Source: Stratiolaelaps scimitus | Taxonomy: Eukaryota > Arthropoda > Arachnida > Mesostigmata > Laelapidae | Length of the DNA: 64,000 nt | NCBI GenBank assembly: GCA_019614645.1 | Contig: JABWDB010000004.1 | Span: 3,038,001 to 3,102,000, forward strand | Direction: 5' to 3' | Shown: piece after piece, positions 1-10,860 of the stretch | Position numbering within the stretch: the stretch's first letter is position 1 | Layout: each line of letters starts with the position of its first letter | Notes under the pieces: model-generated | Told to the model about the DNA's origin: nothing | The model's input: the letters and a program-made list of their open reading frames with translations, nothing else | Databases searched by the model: none | Position numbers and translations under genes: made by a program

Positions 1-253
1 TCTTAAATTCTGTGTGAAAAGTGAACAAGTCGGTGTTCAACTGATTGATCACATTCGACTAACTACGTATGCAATCGCCGTAAATATGTGCCAATTGGTT
101 ATTACACATTCGTAGCAATATAGACATCAAATTTGGTGAAGTTTTCAAGTTTGTTTTTGTTCATTTAGTAACGACATCAACGCTGGTGGCGTGGATAATG
201 CTTGAATGCTATTGTTACAGCATACAATAAGTTGTCAACTGTATACTCCTCAC

Positions 254-395
254 CGGTACATTCCGAAATGTAGAAAGTGAAGCGCCTTTTTGTGATTTCG
301 CATTCAGACACCCATGCACAAACCATAACTGTAATCGCTGTCATCGTAATCAGCATTGATCTGTACGCGTTTATCGTTTTGCCTCTGAATCTCAT
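254..395 (-). CDS. possible first exon of a secreted protein, running off the left edge
   Basis: This minus-strand reading frame starts at an ATG at 395. It encodes a basic N-terminus (MRFRGKTINAYR) followed by a hydrophobic stretch (MLITMTAITVMVCAWV) and then SEC, which resembles a signal peptide or signal anchor. A reasonable 5' splice site (ACCG then GTGAGG) would end the exon at 254 in phase 1, and the frame also stays open to a stop at 177. The short mature part has cysteines (SEC, SECTG). Remaining exons would lie left of position 1, so the identity cannot be judged. No family is recognised. It could be a chance frame; the composition is not strongly coding-like. Confidence 0.3.
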
Positions 396-922
396 CTGCT
401 ATTAGCAGCACCTGCTATACTGCTGCTAAAATGCTATCGAGACTAGCGGAAAACTCCGCCCTCTTCTTGCTTTTCAAATGGAGTCGAGCTTTCGTTCTCA
501 AAGGCAATGTGTGCCTCTCATCGAGTACTTCTCAACCAAACGTACCAGCCGAGGCGATGAGTGGGAACTCACGTGACAACTCAGCCTTGATCTAAATGTC
601 GAGCACTTTGCAAGCGAGCGGTAGAATCAGGCAGACGTCCCTCGACGAAGACGTCGCCAGACTTATCCGTCCGTTGCCTTTCGGCAGGATCGTATCGCGC
701 GTTCACAGAGACGAATGCTGTCCAGCGAGAAATGACTAGCTCTCAGCTTGCCGTAGCCGGTGACGACTGATTTGTTTTCAATGACGACGACTGGTAACGA
801 CGACCGATGTCGGCTGACGTCGACGCTGATAAAGAGATGACGCTGCGTAGAACGAAAATGAAAAAAAGATTCCCGTAAGTACTGCTAGCACTCGTCGTTC
901 TTCTCATCTTGTCGCCATCTCC

Positions 923-960
<38 letters not shown>

Positions 961-2221
961 GTACGTATAGAATATATACGAGGCAAGGATCACCGTCTAG
1001 CTTAAGTTTATTAGCTTATTGCAAAATTCGAGTTTAACCCAGGTAGTGCCCAGAGTAGTTCATGATGACATCTCATCTTCCAACCTCGATCCCACCGTAT
1101 TGCAATATGGGCCAGTGACGATTTCTCGACTGGTACTACCAGCTGTTATTTCTGATTACGTACATATTCTATACATGGTGTATACCTATCGATTATCGCC
1201 TCATAACGCCTGTTGACAACGGCGCACAACCCGCACAACGTTATTCACTTAACGGCGACATGACGTTTGTTTAGCTGTGGTTCGAGGACGACTGTTATAG
1301 CTCAGAATATATGAGATGCTACCGATTTACTCAACGGAGCGGATACGCATCACCGCTATGAGCAAAGTTAGAATATATAATAGCCTGATCCTATGGGCAG
1401 TAATCACCTGGCAGCACCTAATTTCGATTTTCCCCTGAGTTCCGAGCCAGACCGTCTGTTCTGCCTGGTGTACCACGGGACGAATTGTACGTACAATCGG
1501 AGTACGGAATACGATAGAGCCTGGGTTTGTCAGGCTTTACGCACATACACAATAGTCGGCGATGCCGGTGCTGCAAGCAGAGGAAGAGCCGTCGCTCTCA
1601 GTCACTCCGCCTCAATGTCCACCACACGTGTGGCTTTGTGTTATTATGAAGCATCACGCACGCTTAAAGCAGGGCTGACCCCCCCAATGCTAACTGCGGC
1701 CAAGGCTAAGGGATAGACATGCAACGTCACATAGAGCAACGGTGGCGTACAACTGACGTCAGGGGACGTCCTAGGAGCAAGCACCCCAGGCCTCGACCTA
1801 TTTGGCGCGGGCTGACCAAAATAGTCACAGGCGTACACGTATACAACACAGTGGTGTAAAGGACGATCCGTCGATTCTCACGTTTCGAACCGCGTAAAGC
1901 ACACGAGCTATGATCGTGCGAGTGTCGCGAGCGCTTAATATGAGCTGCACCTGCACGAGCTTGTACACGAGTCGTATTGTCGCTTTCGAGCTGAGCGCGC
2001 AAAAAAAAAACGCGGAAATCTGCGACTGTACACGTACAAAGTAAAAGGTTGACCATGTTATATGTTTCAGCTGCCGACGCGTGGAGGTCGTGCGTCCTCG
2101 AATTCAAAGCACAACGTACGCGTTGGGTGACTTGTTCGGGCTAGTCGGCTGGTTGCACCTCGGTGACATGGACCTCATTCTAGCAATTAAATGCATATCT
2201 AGTTTAATTTTTGAATCAACA
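396..2221. other. stretch without a supported gene; one short ORF and a TA microsatellite
   Basis: Nothing here is convincingly coding. A 47-codon plus-strand ORF at 596-739 (start MSSTLQASGRIRQTS) lies in a slightly GC-richer part and is followed by a strong donor-like GTAAGT near 875, but no acceptor or homolog supports it. A run of about 18 TA units occupies 924-959. The open frame at 1393-1716 resembles no protein family I know. Confidence 0.5.
924..959. repeat. (TA)n microsatellite
   Basis: Eighteen uninterrupted TA units are directly visible. Similar TA tracts recur throughout the window and seem to be a general property of this genome. Confidence 0.95.
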
Positions 2222-2231
2222 GCCCCCGTGA

Positions 2232-2486
2232 ATGTGTTGCATCCAGTGCGACGAGGGCCACTTTGAGATATATGGGTGGTTACGGGTAGAACGCAAAATA
2301 ATAATTAAGCCGGGAGAAATTAACGAAATCAAGTTCGACATTTGCCCACAGCATAAAAGCTTAGAATATGTCACCCGAAGATTTGATCCTACAGTATTCC
2401 GGCATCGTTTCGTGTATCCGAAGCGGGCGGGGCTGAACTTATTTGTTGGAAATATTCCTTGTGGCGACTCGTACAATTGCTTTTAA
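2232..2486 (+). CDS. uncharacterised 84-codon ORF, possibly a terminal exon
   Basis: The frame begins MCCIQCDEGHFEIYGW and ends GNIPCGDSYNCF before a TAA. It has five cysteines and a charged, mixed composition in an otherwise AT-rich stretch, and so looks more protein-like than most frames nearby. A stop codon directly precedes the ATG. Possible splice acceptors sit at ...AACAG (just before 2222) and ...ATCCAG (just before 2249). It could therefore be the 3'-terminal exon of a secreted cysteine-containing protein rather than a complete ORF. I do not recognise a family and no partner exon was found in this window. Confidence 0.3.
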   Translation: MCCIQCDEGHFEIYGWLRVERKIIIKPGEINEIKFDICPQHKSLEYVTRRFDPTVFRHRFVYPKRAGLNLFVGNIPCGDSYNCF

Positions 2487-2619
2487 AGAAACTCATAGTT
2501 ATACCACATTTCAACCTACTCGTTTACTATACAATGGAGAAACGATCACAGAAGGAGAGAGAGAGATCACCAAGACAAGAAGGTAGTAATCACTGTTAAG
2601 TTAGGGGCGCTTGTACCAT

Positions 2620-2642
2620 TATATATATATATATATATATAT
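2620..2642. repeat. (TA)n microsatellite
   Basis: About eleven TA units lie just downstream of the mariner relic's 3' end (minus-strand sense). Confidence 0.9.
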
Positions 2643-2689
2643 TAGATTGTGTGGAACTGAATGCGGGATCTCTTTACCTCTAGGATAGA

Positions 2690-3444
2690 GCGTGCGCAGA
2701 TAAATAATTTCCCTTGTCGTGATCGCTGAACTAGTTCCCATCGCTTGCAACCTTGTTCCAACGTTCCGCCAGCTTTGTTAAGCCAGTCGGTAGAATTCCT
2801 TCGATTTCGAGACTATAACAGTTGAATTCTATTTCTACCAAAATAGTTCGTCACCGATCTGAACATGTGGTAGTCAGAAGGAGCAAGGTCGGGGGAATAC
2901 AGTTGGTGCTAAGTTCCCTGCTTAGGTCACGCTGGGACGCTCACTCACGCTTTTAAGCTTGTCGAACTCGCACGAGAGAAACAGCACCCCTTCCTGTCGA
3001 CGAATTGTGGACGTGTTTTGACCAGTTCTTCTTGAACCCGATCGGCTTGCGCATTGTACAAAGCCGTGTTGATGTTGTCCCCTTGTTTCGGAATCCCAAA
3101 GTCCCGGAGTCAGTTCTCAGTTGAATATCCCTGCAACAAAAGATCATTCAAAGCTCACGGAGCCCACACACAGAACTCAAGTGGCTCTAGCTCTTGAATG
3201 TTAATCATTGGTGCTTTATGAATCTTGTCACGGAGGACGACCGGGGAAGCTCTTCCAGACCCTGATACACCGTCCAGGTTGAAATCTCCCTAATGAAATT
3301 TTTTTGAATCATCTTTTGCATGTGCGTTCGCCCAAAGCATCCACGCCCTTCGTACACACGGGTGACATTTCGCAACGTTTCCGCGACAGTGTTACCCTTT
3401 CGGAACTCTTGCACAACAAAATATGACGAATGTGCAGTTTTCAT
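2690..3444 (-). pseudogene. mariner transposase relic, several frameshifts and deletions
   Basis: Three minus-strand pieces in the correct order match mariner transposase. An N-terminal helix-turn-helix region starts with Met at 3444 (MKTAHSSYFVVQEFRKGN, then RNVTRVYEG). A middle piece around 3000-3120 reads as PKQGDNINTALYNAQADR, KTRPQFVDRKG. The C-terminal catalytic end around 2700-2910 has YSPDLAPSDYHMF, with the last Asp of the triad, followed in another frame by IEGILPTGLTKLAERWNK. The middle of the catalytic core is missing and the pieces sit in different frames, so it is dead. Terminal repeats were not located. This is an old copy, distinct in sequence from the mariner at 16.3-17.6 kb. 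Confidence 0.75.
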
Positions 3445-3832
3445 TTTGATGCTGTTTTTGAGGCCAAAGAAACCATTCTGTCTTAGTTGCGAACATACTA
3501 CCCGTGCACTAGAACACTTTACGGCAACAGTTGCCGCCGTTGCATCTGCATCTGCAGTCACAATTGCGTAAACGGAAATGTTCCATAAATTGCCGTCGCG
3601 GCAAAAACACTCTTTAAACTCTTGTCGTTCTTCAAAGGTACGAAAGGAAGTAATCCTGTTATATCATCAGTGCGTCGGATCCGTTCGACACCAATACGCC
3701 TGGGATATCGGTTAGGTTTAATGATTAGATACAGGTAGAATAATGAATAATGCCTACTTAGTTTTGTTCGAAAATGCTGGGAAAATGCGGGCGATTAGCC
3801 GGGGGGTGAAAATAGGCCATATATATATACAT

Positions 3833-3864
<32 letters not shown>

Positions 3865-4280
3865 AGAAGAAGAAGCTCCAGAAGCTCCCACGATGGTTAT
3901 ATACAAATGAGTGTACACCTGGTAAATATGCTTTTAAGGAAATTAAACTACTCGAGTTAATGAATATGGCCTCGTTGACTGCGTAATCGTTCATTTATTG
4001 CGATCGCTAGAAATATACAAGACTACAATGCATATAGTACAGCTTGATATTATAAGTCTACCTGTTCCGAGGAAATTTGTTTGTATTGCCTTACTTCAGT
4101 ACCTGCAAAACGTAAATTACCGAAGAAAGGCGGGAAGACACATTCATTGTGCAGAGTGTTCTCTTGAAAAAAGTCCACTAGAAAAAAACAACCAACAGAT
4201 AGCCCCCAAAATCATTCTAGGGAAACGTATACCAATGTACTAATATAACAACTACATTCAGTAGCACTCGGTGATTTTGC
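3445..4280. other. AT-rich stretch without a gene
   Basis: I see only a compound TA tract (3820-3864) and chance ORFs of 80 codons or fewer with no recognisable domain. Confidence 0.5.
3820..3864. repeat. (TA)n compound microsatellite
   Basis: Interrupted TA/CA runs spanning about 45 bp are directly visible. Confidence 0.9.
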
Positions 4281-5635
4281 TCAGTCTACCGCAGACGCGA
4301 GCACTTTGCGGGTACTATTCCCAAAAAAAAAAACGTGGATCGTTCACACTGGCGAAGTAAATGAGCGACGGACAAACTTTCGCTAAGAGGTTCGCTGTGA
4401 TTTACGACAATCACGGCAGCTACGATCGTCGACTCACTGCAAGCTGGATGGACCCTTTCCACAGGTCTACCACGGCTAAGTCTAAAGCGTCCGCCTCCGT
4501 GTTCGACTCGACTCGGGAGCAAGCTTACACCAGGACGGACACCACGCCCTGCACCGCTCTTCGAAAGACACTTGTCAGTGTTAGTTGCCGCGGATAGAAC
4601 CTCAGCGTTGTAGCAGTAGTGAAGTTCATCGCAGACGCAGTCGTTGCCATAGCCCCTTTGGCGTTTCACCTCGTCTCTCGCTGTCTGTGTGTCTGCTTGG
4701 AAGTGTGGCGAAGAGTGTGTATAGGACGCACTGTTTGGCCCTGGGAGGAGGGGGGGGGGGGCAATATGTCGACGTGGGTCCCTGGCATTGTTACTGCTTC
4801 TGCCGCTGCTGCACCAACGACGCCAACGCTTGTCGGTGTCGTTATCTCTATTGTAACTGTTCGCGCTGTCCTTATAGTCGTCGTTGTCGTTGTTGTTATT
4901 GCTACTGCTGCTGCTGCTGCTGGTGCTGTCATCCACGGCGGCGCTGCTTTAGTCAGCTCTTCCACCTACTTGTCGGGATGTCAACTACGAGATGCGGCGG
5001 TGACGGTGACAGCGGTGACGACGGCAACAACAACAACGACGACAACAACGAAGACGACGATGGCGGTAGAAGTCGCCACAGCGGTGGGCCTATGGGATAC
5101 ACGGGCCAAGGAAAGGGGTCGGATGCTCCGCTGCCAACAGCGGTCCGAATTGCGCTCGTGCCACCGTCGCACCCTCTGACATCCCTGCACCCCTGTTACT
5201 ACTCACAGTGCGGACGCATAGCACCCGTGGTCCGCTGTCGACGTCGATGAGATTGGTGCTGATGTTGCTGTTGACGCGGCCCCCGAGGGGGACGATGATG
5301 ATATGGAGGGCACCGAGAGACAGGGCCACCGGCAGCAGCAACAACAGCAGCAGCGGCCGCATCGCCACTAACATCAGTAGCAAGAGGCGCAGCAAATGGA
5401 CAGGCTGACGTAACGCTAGGTAGCAGGATCAGCAGAGGAGGCCTCCTGCAGGGCAGGAGCGGTGACTGTTGACTTCGATTCGGCTACAATATCTGCCATA
5501 GGGAAAACTCCGCCCTCGTCAAGTCCATATTTAATTCTCTGAATACCCAGTGAATGAGAGGGAGACCTGGCAGGCAGACGATGAACACGCGACAGAGAGA
5601 TCTCAGGGCGGGGGTGGAGAAGTGATAACATTAAT
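4281..5635. other. GC-rich, trinucleotide-rich island, probably non-coding or exonic UTR
   Basis: Long frames are open on both strands at once. This is the signature of GC-rich, low-complexity DNA with CTG/CAG, GTT/AAC and GAC-type triplet runs (for example 4900-4925 and 5020-5060), not of a single coding strand. Predicted peptides are homopolymer-like (poly-Thr, poly-Ala, poly-Cys, poly-Ser) and none has a domain. A poly-G run sits at 4750-4761. Islands like this recur in the window and could mark promoters or 5' leader exons. Confidence 0.5.
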
Positions 5636-5739
5636 ATGGGAATCCTTAAGCAAATGGAACACGTATGTGTATTCTTGAATAGACTTCCTTACAGCTTATT
5701 TCGTGGAAAACGAATCATGTATGACACGCGCCAGAGGCG

Positions 5740-5998
5740 ATGGACCGTATTGCTTCCGGAGGGATGTCGGAAACAATACCTGTTGACGTCGAGAAGAAGG
5801 TCAACATCGACGAATGGATCGGCGACATCATGAATGAAATGGAAACCTTACATCGCGCTGTGAACATAGATGCGGACACTCTTATTCATAGAAAACAAAT
5901 GATATGGCACGATATCTTAAGGTTCTTGGGCTATTCTGTCTCAAGGGGCGTTCCAGGCACGGGGCGTCATATTTACAAACGTGGAGAATTACAATCTT
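5740..5998 (+). CDS. uncharacterised ORF of about 86 codons ending in a TA microsatellite
   Basis: The frame contains an acidic, helix-prone stretch (SETIPVDVEKKVNIDEWIGD, then MNEMETLHRAVNIDADTL) followed by RKQMIWHDILRFLGY. It looks more protein-like than most frames in the window, then runs into a (TA)n tract that yields only Tyr-Ile repeats. No family is recognised. An upstream overlapping frame (5636-5833) is less convincing. It could be an exon, a retroelement fragment or chance; no clear splice sites decide it. Confidence 0.25.
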
Positions 5999-6016
5999 AT
6001 ATATATATATATATAT

Positions 6017-6090
6017 AACAGCACGACATGTGTCAAGGGTAGGCACATATATATATATATGTGCCTACCCTAGACACATGTCGTGCTGTT
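6017..6090. repeat. 74-bp near-perfect palindrome
   Basis: Two 37-nt arms (6017-6053 and 6054-6090) are reverse complements except for one mismatched pair (CAAGGG against CTAGGG). The centre is an AT run. Arms begin AACAGCACGACATGTGTC. The structure could fold into a long hairpin in RNA or be a foldback or MITE-like insertion. A further TA run abuts the left side. Confidence 0.9.
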
Positions 6091-8939
6091 TCATAGTCCT
6101 CAATCACAAGTCAGGTGCAACGGTTTTAAGCTAATAATGTGTAAATAATATGTGAATCAATTTTTCCTTTCACCCGACTCTACCGCAAGTTAAGCAGCCA
6201 TCGACTTCGAAGGGCTCACATCATAATGAGTCACTCCGCTTTATAGAATGTAAAAGCTCCTGTTCAGTTCAGTCTTTCGATCTATGATACTAGGCTGTGG
6301 GAGTAGGCGTCCAACAAGAATCCCCATCTACTAGTAAATAGTCTATCAGGACTTCTACTAAATCCTCTTACTGGTTCACTGCTGGGTATTCACTACCCCT
6401 TTTCCGAGCTCGCCCTATGCTAAATCGCTTAATTGCTTATCACCGCCAACTGCCATTGCGATACACCTGACCTTGGTTTTCTTCATAACGAAGCATCGAC
6501 GATGTCCTGCTATCGCGCCGAGCGCCTCATGTGTGCTCGATGATTGCGCTCGTGCCGACGAGGAAAAGCTCGGATCGAGTTTCGTCTGAGTCGAATAAAG
6601 GTAGTTCAATTTTCGAAGTCGGGGCCACCTCTCGAATGCCTACACCATTTCGAATTTTAACGGCGAAGATCAGGAACTACAGGCTAATTCTTCTGTCTGG
6701 AATTCTCCGTCAACCCTAACGGGTCCAAACCAAAAATCTCGAACATCGTCGAAATTCCAACGCTAGAGAGAATGACGTTGCCATGATATTGAATCGCCTA
6801 CCAAATATCTCATCACATTGATCGACAATATTGCTGGAGCACTATATTACACGGACCGGCAGATTGGTACTCAGTACGCCGGAAAACTGGAAAATCCACC
6901 GGATCCGCGCTTCGTATCACCGTGTATTAACGGAGAAAACGTGGGTTGGGGTGGTCTGAAGTAGATAAAACGATTTCCAAGGTACGAAAATTGGGTGCCG
7001 AACTCATCGGAATAGAAATGCATGGATAGATCGGCGTGCAGAGCTATGCGAGGTTGGTTCATACTACTTAGTTGTCATATTTATCAAATTCTGTCATAAT
7101 AATAATAATAATAATAATAATAATTTTTGATGGAGATGTATAAAATTCATTTTGGTCTAAGTTGACTCTCTCATCAAGATTCAACAGTGCTAAAAATATA
7201 GGAACACGATAAATTGACAGCAAAGCGCTGTTCGGCTGCTGTCCGATTTCAATTGGTCATCAAACCCCCTCTCTTCTCAATACATATTCTCATTACAGAA
7301 CAAAAAAGCTCGCCACCTTATTCGTTGGTAACAAGTGAATACTTCCTTAATTAACCCCCATCGAGATTGCGTTGTAGCTAGCTAACTATGTATAGTGATT
7401 TAATCGACGTTGAATGCCACTACCCAAACAAAGTCATAATGGTATTAGCCAAATATGCAGAGGCTGTTTGCAGGGGGCAAATCTCACGGCAGCGGTGCTA
7501 TTGCGACGCGCCCTTGGATCTACGATGTTGAAAGGCGACTGACAGCGTAGATACAACAAAACAGACTAGTTTCCGTTTTCGGTCTCTCATTCCTTGCGAT
7601 TTGCAATGTTTTCGAGCCTAGCCGTAAGTGTTACAAGTGGATAGTTGCCATTTGTCGTTCGCGAATTCCCCTGAGAAGCAAACCTGCAAACTCTGCCTGC
7701 CGGCACGAACCGGCCTTGCAGCCGGCACTACGAGAAGCCCGTCCTTGAACAGCTGGCCCGTTCTGTGCTGGTACACCGATTTAGAAATGTTCGCCAGCTA
7801 TTGTTTTCAGCCGGTGCCATAGACTCGTAGCGTCCTGTGAGCGTGACAGTTTGCAAGGTGCTCGGTCACCGGCTTGATATGTGCAGGCCTCTGGATATTA
7901 TACATCCTACGTAACCAAATGCTCGTAGGCATTTTAGCATGAGCTTCGAGATTGTATCAAACCTGAATTAGCCGTGTTGTCGAAATCGTAAGAGGTGATA
8001 GCCTGACGGTAGCAAAGAGCTACGTAAATTTAAAGATATATTTTTTTGCCAACAAATATGAAATGTAAATATCTACGGATGTTCTCCATCTGTATCGATA
8101 GATATCGGGCACGTGACAGATGATGTCGGCCGATGGCTCGATTTAGGATTTACTATTGATTTTGTTTCTATTTTTATGATGAGTCTGTCTTCATGCCTCT
8201 AGTCCTGCATTGTACATGTACGCTATTTCGGATAATGTCGTTGATCTTGGATGCTGTCCAATAATCGTACCCCACTTTCAAAGATTTAAACTCACTGCCG
8301 TATACTCAGGGCAACTGCTGCATGGCACGCGGTGGCCTGCTACTTTGAATGAACCTCAGAAATGGACTCACATACACCGAGATTTTTGCCAGTTACAGGT
8401 TTGAATGAACGGGAGGGTACGTTTGTCCCTCAACCGTTCGCCCGCTCGGTAGCCAGCTATGTTCATCTATCATATAGATGAACATATTCACCTCTTGGCT
8501 ATTACAGTACTAGATATATTTGCGCACTAGATTTATTTATCGGACACCACATATGGTGGTGTCCGATTCGAATTCCTTGCTCTCGCACACAATCGAGCGG
8601 AGACTTGTGGCTTCAGCACTCGCGGGTTTGCCTACAACGCTGCTGCTGCTGTTTTATTTGTTTTTTGCTGTTTTATTTGCATGTGATGATTTCAACGGCC
8701 AAATACTAACACGACACATCATCAGACTCTGCTACATATGATATATACAAACAGCAAAGACATTATACTAACAAATAGTATATTACATTTAGTATAGCGA
8801 CTACTGCCCCTTCGTCACTATCCTTTAGCTTATGCCTCTCTTGGAAGTTAGTGGAATCCTGACAAATGTCCCGAATCCACTTACCCTCCCATCTAACCTA
8901 ACCTAACCTTTAGCCTTTTCCCTCCATCGTCTATTCGCG
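6091..8939. other. stretch without a supported gene
   Basis: There is no coding signal on either strand beyond short chance frames. It contains an (ATA)n tract at 7096-7124, a small perfect inverted repeat at 8458-8486 (13-bp arms, TATGTTCATCTAT) and another at about 8550-8574 (CGGACACCAC arms). Confidence 0.5.
7096..7124. repeat. (ATA)n microsatellite
   Basis: About nine AAT/ATA units are directly visible. Confidence 0.9.
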
Positions 8940-9720
8940 AGTTTTCTTTCTCTCTGCCTTTCTCTCGATCTCGCTCTCAATCTGCCACTCCTCTGAGTAC
9001 ACAGAGTGTGGCAGTGCCCCCCGCCGCCGCAGCGGGTATCACGGAACGTAGCAACGGATCCGTGGTCGCTTCGCCGCCAACGAGAAGGCGTTCGCGCGCG
9101 CGCGCGCGCGATCTTTCTTCATGAGGATAATGATCTATACTCATTGCCTGCGGTGCTGCTCCCGAAGGGTCAGAGCAGCCCACAAGGCCAAGTAAGAAGG
9201 CAAGCACCCGACGATGACTCCGTCGAATCGGAGCAGCGGGGCTTCGGCGGGGCGGGTGAAATGTGGCGTGGGAATAGCGACTGGTTTCTGTTGCTTGCTG
9301 GTGGCCCGTCATCATTGTGTTGCGGCTCGAGTCGTTTATCTGCCCTAACGCTGCTACGCCCAATGGCGGACCTGCAGGACACGAAAGCAGGACTGCCCAA
9401 CTGCCGCTGTATCTCCCAACGTTAAGAGCGTTGGGAGAAAACACAACATCGCTTTCCGCGACGCCGAACAGCGCCTATGTCGAACGCGTATCAATGGATA
9501 GCGACGCGAACGGCGTTAGCAACACCAACGCCGACAAAACGAAGACGAGTGAAGGCAGGGAGGAGGGGCCCATGTTTTCCTCTACGTAAGTGATGTCGTG
9601 GTGTTACGGCGGCGGTCATCTGGTGTAGAGTACGACCAATGTGGCTGTGTATAGATCGGAGTTAGCGCGGGTAGACACCCGTGAGCGGAAGCGAGCAAGT
9701 CTACGCGCGGCCATGTATGA
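8940..9720. other. GC-rich island with a possible first coding exon at 9494-9585
   Basis: Composition changes sharply from the AT-rich flank, and a (CG)9 run lies at 9093-9110. An ATG at 9494 opens a frame (MDSDANGVSNTNADKTKTSE...) that meets a strong donor (TAC then GTAAGTG) at 9586, leaving a 92-nt exon in phase 2. The sequence could be the promoter and first exon of a plus-strand gene continuing further right. No following exon was identified, so this is only a candidate. Confidence 0.3.
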
Positions 9721-10860
9721 ACACCGGACGACAATCAATAATTATTACGAATGAATAGGACTTGCTTACTTGGACGTTTACGACGCCACCGTGCTGGTAG
9801 AGGATGACACTGGAGATTGACGACTACGAAATGTAATTGCTGTAGGTGTGGCCGACTATCGTAACCGAGAGAGATATGTCAAACATCTGCAAACATGAGG
9901 TGTAAACTGAATAGCACTTCAACAAAAAGAGCATCCTGCAGTGTTTAATAATAATAATTAACATTGACGCATAATTTATTGTTTTTCTCCCAGTCTTAAA
10001 TAAATAAATAGATAATTGTACTGCTGATTTATCTTAATAGCACGACTACGCGACGAGTCAGGTGTAGACGGCTGCAGATTGACATATTCGTATGAGAGAT
10101 CCAGAAGTTTTTACAAATGTCACAGGTTGAGCTGTGATGTTCGATGTGTGACAGGCTTGCCGACCGATCAGCAATGTCGAGCACCCCCGGTCCAATGCGC
10201 AATTGCCTTTATTTGCTATAAATATGCCAATGTAACTATGAAGAATTAATACTGTCAAGTATAGCGGTGACCTATAATTCACGACTGCCTAATTTTGTGC
10301 TTAGTAGGACCGACTGATTTGACTTCTAAAACATCAGTTAAACGCTTCCTAGGTCGAAACTTGTTGCCTCATCTTTTATGTGGATATAACAAGACAGCCA
10401 CGAAAATACCACGGGTCGCCTGTTTATCAGACGATGAAGTTTGACATTGACGACTTTCCCGTAAGTAACGAGTATCTTTGAGCAGATTAGCACGAATCAT
10501 ACCAAGGGACCGTCGAATGTTCAGGTCGTGAATCTAATTTGTATTTATCTGCCTTGCCTCAGCTACTGGTACATAACCTATATCACGGTGCCTTTGTCGC
10601 CTTAAGCTCCCTTCATTTCCGCAGTCCATACAAAGTGTCAGTATCGGGGTTTCCGTTTTCATATTTCTCCAACCTCCACCACAACCGCCCGATAGTCGTT
10701 CGTTCTTCACGACACCTCGTACCAGGAATTCATGACTTGTACTTCCGTGTTTCAAGCCGAACTTAGTTCGTTACCCGATGCAACGTAAGCCTTTTCGCTC
10801 CTGCTGATAGGACCGAGAATCTAGTGTCTCGCTGCGAATTCGGTGGAATCAACGTCGAGT
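9721..10860. other. stretch without a supported gene
   Basis: A donor-like GTAAGTAAC at 10461 follows a short open frame ending KFDIDDFP. Nothing else is supportable, and I see no acceptor or domain. Confidence 0.4.

Noticed and set aside
4286..5395. Several ORFs of 99-221 codons on both strands
   Set aside because: They overlap antisense to each other and encode homopolymer-rich peptides read from triplet repeats, with no domain.
8886..8912. CCTAA repeats resembling the arthropod TTAGG telomere motif
   Set aside because: There are only about three units, too few for an interstitial telomere block.
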